Made by a program: the position numbers and the translations under genes. Below the pieces are notes generated by a model. That model had not been told where the DNA came from. It did not search any database and saw nothing but the letters and a program-made list of their open reading frames with translations. A DNA stretch of 64,000 nucleotides from Aureobasidium sp. EXF-3400 (Eukaryota; Ascomycota; Dothideomycetes; Dothideales; Saccotheciaceae). Where the stretch lies: the NCBI GenBank assembly GCA_024195585.1, contig SWBL01000011.1, forward strand, positions 62,001 through 126,000, read 5' to 3'. Below, piece by piece: positions 21,424-29,973 of the stretch (within the stretch, counting starts at the first letter, position 1; each line of letters opens with the position of its first letter).

Positions 21424-22616
21424 TTAACAGCTGCCCACGAAAAAGTTGTGGGCGTCGGCTTCAGGATGGTTGAATGGTGTCCGCATCCCTGGAGTCCACA
21501 AAGGCGTGGGATTTGTGGTGCTTCCAACGCTACTCTCGTCTCGATCTTCATCAGGGTCTCCAGTACTCTCGGCATATTCAGGAAACTCCTTGTCGTCGTC
21601 CATCCATGTCAATCCGTTGGCGGCTTCTTCGTCCGGAAACACTTCCCGAGCGTATTCCTCGAGTGATCGGTAGCCCTCCCACAAGCTCCTGGCTTCTTGG
21701 GGATATTCCAAGGGTCCAAAGTAAGGAGCTCTCTTCTCGCCGAGGGTCTCCTGAAGCGATTCCAGATGTTCTCGGTAGCCACTGGGGATGGAGACCTCGA
21801 TATCTATGGGACCATGTACGTATTTGACAGGCCTACCCACACCACGTGAGAACTTGACGCAGGCCTGGATTGGGCTCAGCCGTTCGAAAGCAAGTGTGAC
21901 CCTGTTTAGACAGCATAAGTTTGGAGAAAAGTATCATAGCATAATGTTTGAAGTTACCTTTGGCCTTTCCAGGCGTTCGGGCCCATCTTGAAGATTTGCA
22001 AGAGAGCTGGGCCAACATCATGCTCAGCGTCTAGCCAAGGCAGTGGATCGTGAGGGTGGAAGGGAGCTTTCCAGATGAAGCTGCCATCTTCTTGAAGTTC
22101 CATGCGGAATAGCGGGTAAGGTAGGGAGGTAAAGTTGTTATTGTAGATACCGGTATAGGTGAAAGTGGCCGGGATTCCAAGTTGTCGGACGTAGTTCTCT
22201 ATCGTGAATTTTTGCGCCCACAAGGGGAGCGGTCTCCAGTCTGGATTGTAAACAGAATGATCCGGCATGGATGAGTAGATGTAGTGGGTTACGCCTGCCC
22301 GTTTGGCAGCGTCGGCGCAGGCTTTGCCAATGGCGACCTCATCGCCCCAGTGGGTAGTGTTGATAAAGGCCAACTTGGCACCCTCGAAGAGGTGATTCAG
22401 AAAGGGGATCAGGTCAGCCTTTGGTTGGCACAAATCTCCTTCGACGATTTCAACATTGGGCAAAGCGGCGAGTTCCTCTGCAACCAGACCATCGCAAGTT
22501 CGAACCTGGGCTTTCACGCGCCAGCCTACAGCAGAGGCGACGCGGACAAATGAGGCCGTCTGACGGCCAGTCGAATTGATAGTCACTACGGTTTTTGTAG
22601 GCATCATCAGTGGCAT
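21424..22616 (-). CDS. nmrA: nitrogen metabolite repression regulator NmrA
   Basis: NmrA is an atypical short-chain dehydrogenase-like protein that binds NAD(P) and represses the GATA factor AreA when good nitrogen sources are present. Exons 22616-21958 and 21901-21424 are joined over a 56-nt intron (GTAACT...CAG), giving 378 aa. The Rossmann motif is INSTGRQTASFVRVASAVGW. HWGDEVAIGKACADAAKRAG, YSSMPDHSVYNPDWRPLPLW, TYTGIYNNNFTSLPYPLFRM and PWLDAEHDVGPALLQIFK are near-diagnostic for NmrA. The usual catalytic Tyr-x3-Lys of SDR enzymes is not formed (YSSMPDH), as in known NmrA. The last about 110 residues are acidic and less conserved. The first in-frame ATG is 22616; ATGs 4 or 5 codons further in are possible starts. 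Confidence 0.93.
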
Positions 22617-24423
22617 TATAGCAGGAGTATCGGGCAAGCCACCACGTGATATGGCGACCGTGCCCAGGTTAGAGGAAACCGTTTTTTTCTGCAGAAGAAA
22701 ACTGAGGGGCGTGGAGCTTGAGCTCTAGAGCGAACAGCGGTCGAGGGAGAAGCGCGCAAAGGTCCAGGGATGCCGTGGAGTGGAATAATGGTGTGCGTGA
22801 GGGAAACAAATTTAGACGATCAGGACCAGACAGAGCAAAGAAGCTTCTGCAACCTGACGCGCGAGGGACGCAGAAGGGGGGACGCTCGGATGATTGGCCG
22901 GCTTGGTTCACCGCAGGGAGCAAGGTTTCGATCTGAGCTCAGGGCGAGGAGACGTAATTTTGTATTTTGGCGGAAGCTCTCCAAAATAAGGGCCCAGGTA
23001 CTGTACGAGTGTGTGGGCAAATGTGCGGGGCAGGATCGAGGCAAGGAGACGGAAGGAAGGAACAAGCTGGCAACGAGAGGGTGCCGACAGGTTGCTGTTG
23101 ACGCTGGCTGACAACCGGCTCTTGTTGACGTTGTAGGATTTTTTCGTTTGACGGTAGATGAGACTGTGGCTGCGCGACCAAGGACGAAGCCGTGCATTTT
23201 GGGTACAGCATCGCACGCCCGCTGACATTCGACCTCGTGGTGATTTCCTGCACCCTCTGTCGAGCACATTTTCAACTTTTTCGGACTAGGCTTAGCAGCT
23301 TTACATAATGGTTCCTGATGGCATGGTTTGGCAGGCCCGGGATCGGAACGATCGCTGATGCTACGAAGCACCCTCCGACCGTCACATCGAATGGGCTCGC
23401 CGTCACATTGCACGCCTCCAGAGACACAGAGCCCTGCCGCCTAGTCTGCGATGACCTTCAAGACGGCCGCGTGACCAGCAAGCACGGCGTGAACCTGAGT
23501 TTTGGTCGAGTAACAGCATGCCATACAGGGCTAGGGCGAAAAGACTGTGTTGCGGGGAACCTCGAATCAGGCAGGTCGAGCAGCTTGCCAAGTCATCGAT
23601 TGTGCAGCATCTCCGCCGCGACTCTCCCCATCTGCGAACCACGTCCCAAACGCCATGAGCAGATATGCATCATCGTCATCAGTAAACCATCAGCATTGTC
23701 GACATGGCCCGTTTGTAGATCGTCCCGGACCATTTTCCTCGTGCGCCCAAAGCCGAAACTTACCGTTCGCCGGCAGTCTGAATCAATCTTCTCGCCGGCT
23801 GTGTCTCCGGTGCTTGCCTGCCTTGCCATGATCGATCATGCAACCTCACCGTCAGTAATCAAACCATGGCCGCGCTTCTTCCGAGGCTCGTTTACATGAC
23901 CCCGTTCTAGCAGGCAATCACGAGACCAATATCGACGCCTCTAAGCATCAAAGGATGAACTCAACCACATGTCGAGTCGCACACGTCCCACCCGTTTCGA
24001 TGACGCGAGCACAAAGGCTAAAGACATCATCATGGAGAATCCACCTTCGAGCACTCTCAACACCCAGCTTGACACGTGTAATTTCCCAGGCGCATACGAC
24101 AAGCCTGTTTGAATGCATGTACCAGCCATTTCGCTGAGACAAAGCATTTTCAAACAAGAAACAAGGTCAGAGTTACCAGCGATCAGGTCGTTTACCAATC
24201 GGATTCACTACCGACACCACAACGCTGATATCATAACCAAGACGTTCTCACCAAGCACTAATAAGAATCATATTTTCATACCAATCGACTATGCACATAT
24301 ATACCACGTGTCTCGTTATTTCCAAAAATCAAACCAGTCAAAATCGGCGGATGATGCGAGTTTGCCAAGGCCTCGAGGAGGTCAAAGAACGTGTCTGCCT
24401 TGTCTTGACGGAAATCTCAAGCT
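22617..24423. other. 1.8-kb intergenic region, long 5' flank of nmrA
   Basis: This lies between the NmrA start and the 3' end of the xylanase gene, both on the minus strand. It holds several antisense-overlapping open frames without recognisable protein features. A CACGTGATAT element sits about 30 bp upstream of the NmrA ATG (22644-22653). The remainder shows nothing I can name. Confidence 0.35.
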
Positions 24424-25795
24424 CTAGCTGGCGAGGCCCTGTTGCGATTGTTAGCATGCTAAAGGATCACAGAATGCAGCTGCACTTACCTGGATGCAAC
24501 CATCATAGGCTGCCTTGCGGACGAGTGGAGTGTTGTATCCTCCAGGTTGGAAGAAAAGATCACCATATCCTTGACCAGGGAAAGTCGAAGGGATCCAGCT
24601 GTAAGTATCGTCAAAGTCCCAAGCAGTGATGCCGACACAAGCGTCTACGTCTGCGCACGCACCGACAGAGCTGGCGTAATCCAGAACCTGCTGTTGCTGA
24701 GCTGCAGCAGTGGCAGGTACAGTGGTACGGATATCAAGCTCGGTAATGGCTACACTAACATTGAGCGCGGCAAATGCTTGCATGTTGGCCATCTGAGCAG
24801 CTTTGGATGGAGTTTCTCCAACAATGAAGTGAGACTGTAGACCAACACCGTCAATCTGGATTCCGGCATCCTTGAGACTCTTGACAAGTGCCTGTGCGGC
24901 AGTGGACTTGGCTCCGGCACTTTCAATGTTGTAGTCGTTGTAGTAGAGCTTGACCTTGAGGCCCTTGGCCTTGACAGCAGCTTCTGCAGCCTTGAAAGCG
25001 ACAGCAACATAACCGGGACCGATGGTGTTGTACCAGATATCCGATCTCCAGGTGGTGTTGTCGGCCAGATTACCGGTGCCACTGTCGCTCAAGGCCTCGT
25101 TAACAACATCCCAAGCGTAGCAACGGTCTCCGAAGTGCTCGACGAGGTTGGTGACATGGTTCTGGAGAACCTTTGTCAGGGTCTCGTTTGTCCATGAGCC
25201 CGAAGTGAGCCACTCGGGAAGCTGGTTGTACCAGTTCAAGTTGTGGCATCTGACCAGTCTTCCAGGAGGGGCAGCATCCGCGAGGAAGATATCTGCCTCG
25301 GTGTAGTTGAAAACACCCTGCTCTGGCTCTGTGAAGACCCATCTAGAAAGCGGTTAATCATACATCTCGGAGTATGGTAGGTTTCTCTTACTTCATGGCG
25401 TTGGCAGGTGTAACTTGTCCCCAGTCATCCCTGTTGGCAAGTTCTGCGCGGTAGTATTTGTCGGTGGTCTCATTAGTACCAGGAACATCTGCAGCTGTAC
25501 CGAAATACAGCTTGCCAGCCTGCTTTGCGTAGTCGTTCAAGCCCTTCTTGCCAGTAGCTGTTGCCAGCAGAGTCGTGGTCTGAACAGTGTTGGAAGCAGA
25601 GCTGGTGGTGGTGGTGACGACAGCAGAAGTTGAAGCGCTGTGTGCCGAAGTCTGGGTTGAGGAGTGGGAGGAAGAGTGTGTAGTCGAGTGGGAGGTGCTG
25701 GTGCTGCACGAGGTCGACTTGTGGTCTGCAGCAGGCAGGGCGGAGACCAAAGGAGCGGCCAACAAGCCGAAGCTGAGTAGCGAACGGATAGACAT
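24424..25795 (-). CDS. secreted GH10 endo-1,4-beta-xylanase
   Basis: Exons 25795-25392, 25342-24490 and 24438-24424 are joined by introns of 49 and 51 nt, giving 423 aa that end CIQGLAS. Signal peptide: MSIRSLLSFGLLAAPLVSA. A Ser/Thr-rich stretch (residues about 27-80) follows, of the type that links modules and is O-glycosylated, but no CBM1 cysteine-rich module precedes it. The GH10 barrel carries CHNLNWYNQLPEWL, the acid/base Glu in WDVVNEAL, the nucleophile Glu in ITELDIRT, and WDFDDTYSWIP. The enzyme cleaves internal beta-1,4 linkages of xylan outside the cell. Promoter features (TATA, XlnR-type and CreA-type sites) are listed separately. The third exon is short, but the donor GTAAGT and acceptor ACAG are good. 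Without it the frame ends a few residues later in CDPLAC. Confidence 0.94.
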
Positions 25796-25870
25796 CGTGG
25801 ATAGGATGTAGTGTAACGAAGGACTGCGGATTGTTGCTTGATGATGAGTGTAACAGAGATGGGCGCCTAC

Positions 25871-25881
25871 ATATATATATA
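25871..25881 (-). promoter_or_regulatory. TATA element of the xylanase gene
   Basis: An uninterrupted alternating AT tract reads TATATATATAT on the minus strand, 76-86 bp upstream of the xylanase ATG. The position suits a TATA box with a 5' UTR of about 45-55 nt. Confidence 0.65.
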
Positions 25882-26003
25882 CTTACTCCTCTACTACAAA
25901 CCTCGTTCCTGTCTACAGATCGCCGGATAATCTGATCATGTTCTAGCAATTTACTGTTCCTGCATGCAGGTCCCTGGAGAGAGACATGTTGCATGCGCGA
26001 ACA

Positions 26004-26010
26004 GGCTAAA
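26004..26010 (+). promoter_or_regulatory. XlnR/Xyr1-type site GGCTAAA (1 of 3)
   Basis: This is an exact match to the established binding motif of the xylanolytic activator XlnR/Xyr1, about 209 bp upstream of the xylanase ATG, in reverse orientation to the gene. Confidence 0.55.
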
Positions 26011-26107
26011 AAGACAAGGTTTTCTGGCTGGAGATTGCAGAGGCTTCGTCGCTTTCGCAAGATGGAAGGAGAAAGAGAGCGTAGGTAGAGAGCACTGGCC
26101 TTTGCGG

Positions 26108-26212
26108 CCCCACCAAAGCGGCAGGCGAACAGGCAAAGAGCCATCGTGCCCTGTTCTATTGCTCCGCTCCCGCTCCCGCATCCGCATCGCCTTCTAATGC
26201 GGAGACGCGGGG
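26108..26212. promoter_or_regulatory. CreA-type carbon repression sites
   Basis: Three matches to the CreA consensus SYGGRG occur within about 100 bp: CCCCAC (reverse) at 26108-26113, GCGGAG at 26199-26204 and GCGGGG at 26207-26212. The last two form a close pair, which is the arrangement reported to be functional in fungal promoters. The motif is short and frequent, so this is supportive only. Confidence 0.4.
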
Positions 26213-26471
26213 CAGCGGTTAAACGAGATCTTGATGGATTTCCGTAGTGAGGACTAATACTCGAAGAATGAAGCCTCGGCTTCGATCTGGTATGTGTTCG
26301 TGAGTTGGCATTTTCCCAAGACACCGGTATACCGGGACGCTGGTTGTCGAAAAGCTTGGTCTCAAAGATATTCACTACCAAGCATTACCAAGCACTGTGG
26401 TAGACGAGCGGCCGTTGCACGCGCTACGAGCATGTCATCCTCTGCTATGGCCATACTATAGGCTTCGAGAT

Positions 26472-26478
26472 GGCTAAA
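26472..26478 (+). promoter_or_regulatory. XlnR/Xyr1-type site GGCTAAA (2 of 3)
   Basis: Exact GGCTAAA about 680 bp upstream of the xylanase ATG. Confidence 0.5.
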
Positions 26479-26603
26479 TTCGTGAGGGGCGATGCTGTCC
26501 ATGCGTGCGGCATCTCGTTATACTGTCTAGAGTCACAAGCACCCGCCTTGCAGATATTTGATGATCTACCGGTTACCCCGATGGAAGCAGGGGCAAGTGG
26601 TCG

Positions 26604-26610
26604 TTTAGCC
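26604..26610 (-). promoter_or_regulatory. XlnR/Xyr1-type site GGCTAAA (3 of 3)
   Basis: Exact GGCTAAA on the minus strand, in the orientation of the gene, about 810 bp upstream of the xylanase ATG. Confidence 0.5.
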
Positions 26611-26895
26611 GTGCCTAGATGTTATGATCGGATGTAAGGAGGCTCCAAGCAGAGCCGAGATCGTCTCTGTTATTGCAGTTGCAGGATGCTGCAGATATGG
26701 TTGAGATGTGTGTTCCACAGGTAATGTGGTATTGCATGGTCGAAGGACCAATAGAGAACTGCCCTCTACCAGAAAAGAGTCAAGATTTTCCTCGTACGCC
26801 ACAAACTCCGTGGTCAGGGGACCTCTCTCAAACGCCATTTTCCCAAAAGAAGAACCACATGCTCCTAGTATTACATGGATCGAGGTCCTAGACGC

Positions 26896-27617
26896 CTAAG
26901 CGATGGGGTCGGCGGCTGTGTCATCGTTCGGCATGCGCATGTAGTAATCGATAGCGGCACTGAAGCCAGCAAAGCCAGCGCAACCAAGAGCAGCGGCCTG
27001 TGGACCGGCTTTTGCGGCGAGGGCACCGCCTGTGATGCAGCCAGCTGCTACGCCATTGTACAAGTCGTTCTTTGCGCGGAACTGCGTGGGTATGTTCAGT
27101 AAGAGTCTGGGCAAAAGGCAGCACATGTGACGAGTTCACTTACACCCTCGATACAACACTCGGTTCCAGCAAAAATGCCACCAACAAGGCCAAAGTTCTT
27201 TGCACTGCTCCAACTCGCTTTGCCCATCTCTTTGAATCCTTGTCGTAATTGTTCCTTGACTGGGAGTTTTGTGATTGCATCTGCGCCGGCCGTCATGGGA
27301 GCATCATATCGCATCTGTGAGAGGACCTTCAGTTAGTCCGCGGCCTTGAACGGATCCGGAGTAGACTTACACTCGACATGAAGAGACCGAAGAGACCACC
27401 CAGACCGAAACCCATGACACCCGACATTGCAGTCTTTGCTGGGCATGACTCCATGGCTTGTTGCATCTAGTTTTCTGTCAGCTCCGGCTGCTCGTCTCGT
27501 TCACTATAAACAGTGTGTGCGCACAAATTTGATCATCTGCTGCTCCTTCAATTTCTGCTCGTCCAGACCGACACCTTGGCCACCCAAGCCAGGAGCTGAC
27601 ATGCCGGGAAACGCCAT
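26896..27617 (-). CDS. tim22: mitochondrial inner-membrane translocase subunit TIM22
   Basis: TIM22 is the channel of the carrier translocase that inserts multispanning proteins into the mitochondrial inner membrane. Four exons, 27617-27525, 27466-27371, 27314-27144 and 27081-26896, give 181 aa. Introns are 58, 56 and 62 nt, and the first has a weaker GTGCGC donor. Spliced motifs are characteristic of the Tim17/22/23 family: [39 protein letters not shown] and [20 protein letters not shown]. Two cysteines (ESC and the ECC group) fit the disulfide seen in Tim22. Four glycine-rich membrane segments can be drawn. Because each exon is small, unspliced reading shows only fragments. Confidence 0.93.
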
Positions 27618-28153
27618 TTCTGAGGATGGTATACGGATCTGCGCAACAGCGACGAGAGTACTGATAAAAGTTGGCCGCCGACTAGCTGACCGGACCGACC
27701 ATGATCGTGCCAAGATTGCGGCGAGCTTAGCTAATCACCGAGACATATCAAGTCAGGGTCATCCTAGAGACATGTGTTCCGACTTGAATTTCCTCGATAC
27801 ATGGTTGTTTTCAGATATATAGAATGCGAGACTTGGTGAAATAATTAACGTGATAGCTTTCTTTCGCCTACCTTGATCGTGGCTCGTCTAGACGCTGTGC
27901 AATACGTCTACGAGGTTTGTTGGAAATTTCTCAATCACTCCTCCAAAGGCGGACATGTGAACCACATCTCACCCTTGCTCTAGAGAACCATTCGACACGA
28001 ACTATTCCAAGCACTGAACATCAACTGGTATGCGTCGAGAAACACGGGGCACGGAGTGATCGCCATTTATATGAATTCAAACTCATCTGCCCTTTTATGT
28101 ACAAGGTAGGTGTCAGGCTAATCTAACGAAATATGGTCGTTACATTCATTAAA
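27618..28153. other. intergenic region upstream of TIM22
   Basis: This contains the TIM22 promoter and the 3' flank of the DUF4048 gene. No open frame or structure stands out. Confidence 0.4.
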
Positions 28154-29632
28154 TCAATCGTTCTTAGTCTCCTTAAAAGACCCTGCAGGAGATATAGCTC
28201 TCCCCATGTAATCACCCTGACTGTCTCCCTCGGCGGGGGAGGGGCTTAGACTCTTCTCCCACTCGTTCATGAGGTGTGAAGCAGTCCGTCTAAGATTGCT
28301 TGGGGCTAGTTTGTTCAGCGCAGGCCACGGTAACGAGTCTCTCTTTGTGTCTCTAAAAGAACTGCACAACTTGTTAGCTTGTGGCGTCTTGCGAAGGATA
28401 TAAACAGCCGACCTCATGCTGGTCCTGGGACTGGTGCCATCCGGGCTCGAAGACGTGTGGGGCTCAGACACCGAGGAATTAGATCGTGATGGTTTCGGAT
28501 CAGAGTTAGGAACTGTGGGATCCCAACTTTCCCATGCATCGAAGGAGGTGGTTGATGCACGATTGACTTTGGCAGGAGGACGAATAGACTTCTTGGAGGG
28601 CTTGCGAAGAATAGGTGCAGGTGTGGGCTCGTGTTCCTTCCAAAATGAGTTGCCAATATCGAGGTATGCGATTTCCTCAGCAGCAGATGGTGCTGGCGAG
28701 CGGGAATTTGTTCGTCGGCTGCCGGTTGTGGCACTTCTCTTCAAAGGCTGTGGATTGGGCGAGGGTTTGAGCATCCCTCTACTAGGCTGGGGCCCGGGAG
28801 ACCTTGACGGGTTCGGAGAGCGAGACTGTGTTCGTGAAGTTGTTCCATTAATACCCTCGTCGCCAACAGTAGCTTGTCTCAAATCTTCAATAAAAGTCCA
28901 CAGGCCATCTCGAAAGTCGGAAGCCATTTGTTTGCCAGTTTTGAGCAGAACCTCGCGAGGCAAGCCCAGGTCGATAGCATCGTCCGCTGTACGTGCCACC
29001 TCGGTGGTCAGATCGGCGTCGGTGGGCACACGAGCAGGGTGCGGGGGACGCGATGAGTCTTGTTCGGGGCGTGGCTCAGGTTGTGATCGAGGTGGTGGCG
29101 GGCGCATAACATCAGGCGACAACAATGACAGAGCACGAGCATGGCGAGAGCCAGAAAAGACTGTGCGGTTCGAATTCTTGTTGTTGCTCAGCAGAGCTCT
29201 ACGTCGGTCCATGTCGTGCTGGCGGGAGCTGAGGGCCGAATCGGGCGTATCGACAGTGGGTTGCAGGGATTGCATCTTGTGTAGCTTGCGTGGGTCGTGT
29301 TGGCGCTTCTTGTGGGCTTCGTGAGCAGCCCAAGTCTGCTTGAGACGGTGGAGTTCATGCTCAGCCTTGATCAGTTCCTCTCTTAGTTCCAGTACGCGGC
29401 GCTCGTGAGCGGCCAGTGCAGTAAGAAAGGCAGAATCGGTAGGGCCGGCGGCCAAGGTTGGCTTCTCGGCCAGCAGAGGGGTATATGGTAGGACTGGCGA
29501 GACAGTCGTCGACGTTGGCGACAAGGATGTTTGGATAGGAAATGTGAGGCTGAAGCGCTTCGCCTTCCGCTCCGACATGGATCGCGAGTGAGGACTGATG
29601 CTACTCCTGCCCCAGGGCCGTTGTTGGTCCAT
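28154..29632 (-). CDS. DUF4048-type fungal protein, Ser/Pro-rich
   Basis: The first ATG is at 29632 in a good context (GTCATGG); the open frame continues upstream but without an ATG. Unspliced length is 492 aa. An N-terminal motif ERKAKRFSLTFPI is followed by a coiled-coil region (about residues 75-115, AHERRVLELREELIKAEHEL). A short conserved helix comes next (DDAIDLGLPREVLLKTGKQM, LWTFIEDLRQAT), then long Ser/Pro/Arg-rich disorder. The C-terminus is DSLPWPALNKLAPSNLRRTA, LMNEWEKSLSP. The layout fits the fungal DUF4048 family, whose function is unknown. A stop-free 60-nt segment (28353-28412) looks like an intron, with a CTAAC branch site and TTTTAG acceptor but a weak GTCGGC donor. Its removal would join SMR to DTKRDS and give 472 aa. 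Confidence 0.72.
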   Translation of the reverse strand: MDQQRPWGRSSISPHSRSMSERKAKRFSLTFPIQTSLSPTSTTVSPVLPYTPLLAEKPTLAAGPTDSAFLTALAAHERRVLELREELIKAEHELHRLKQTWAAHEAHKKRQHDPRKLHKMQSLQPTVDTPDSALSSRQHDMDRRRALLSNNKNSNRTVFSGSRHARALSLLSPDVMRPPPPRSQPEPRPEQDSSRPPHPARVPTDADLTTEVARTADDAIDLGLPREVLLKTGKQMASDFRDGLWTFIEDLRQATVGDEGINGTTSRTQSRSPNPSRSPGPQPSRGMLKPSPNPQPLKRSATTGSRRTNSRSPAPSAAEEIAYLDIGNSFWKEHEPTPAPILRKPSKKSIRPPAKVNRASTTSFDAWESWDPTVPNSDPKPSRSNSSVSEPHTSSSPDGTSPRTSMRSAVYILRKTPQANKLCSSFRDTKRDSLPWPALNKLAPSNLRRTASHLMNEWEKSLSPSPAEGDSQGDYMGRAISPAGSFKETKND

Positions 29633-29973
29633 GACTGTGTTGGTCAGGAGCAGAGAAATCGGGTCGTCACACGTAACACCTGCATTGGTCGTCGTTGGTC
29701 TTGCCTTTGGCCGCTGCACACGTATGTTTGGGATTAAGGACCTCGGACCCTGACAGGAGGCCGCGTCGGCCAATCAAGCACGCGCAACCCATGACTCGCG
29801 TCTCAATACCGTCATGTCTTGCAACGTCTTTTCCAATCGTCACACACGCTTCTCAGCTCTGTTTGCTTCTCTGCATGCCTTTTCCAGCTCCCAACACTGA
29901 TCATCTATGTACCCGCGTTGATAACGTCCATGCTCTGCACACGGCACAGATCATCCGTTCGCATAGCCCCTGC
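29633..29973. other. intergenic region
   Basis: About 340 bp lie between the DUF4048 start and the ligase stop, both on the minus strand. The DUF4048 frame stays open for 47 codons without an ATG. Nothing else was seen. Confidence 0.4.

Noticed and set aside
22820..23899. 197- and 193-aa open frames on opposite strands upstream of nmrA
   Set aside because: They overlap each other, have biased Arg/Ser/Pro composition, no domain and no splice-supported extension. They are most likely the nmrA 5' flank.
28416..29324. 302-aa open frame opposite the DUF4048 gene
   Set aside because: It is complementary to a Ser/Pro-rich sequence, giving Gly/Arg-rich low complexity without a start context or domain.
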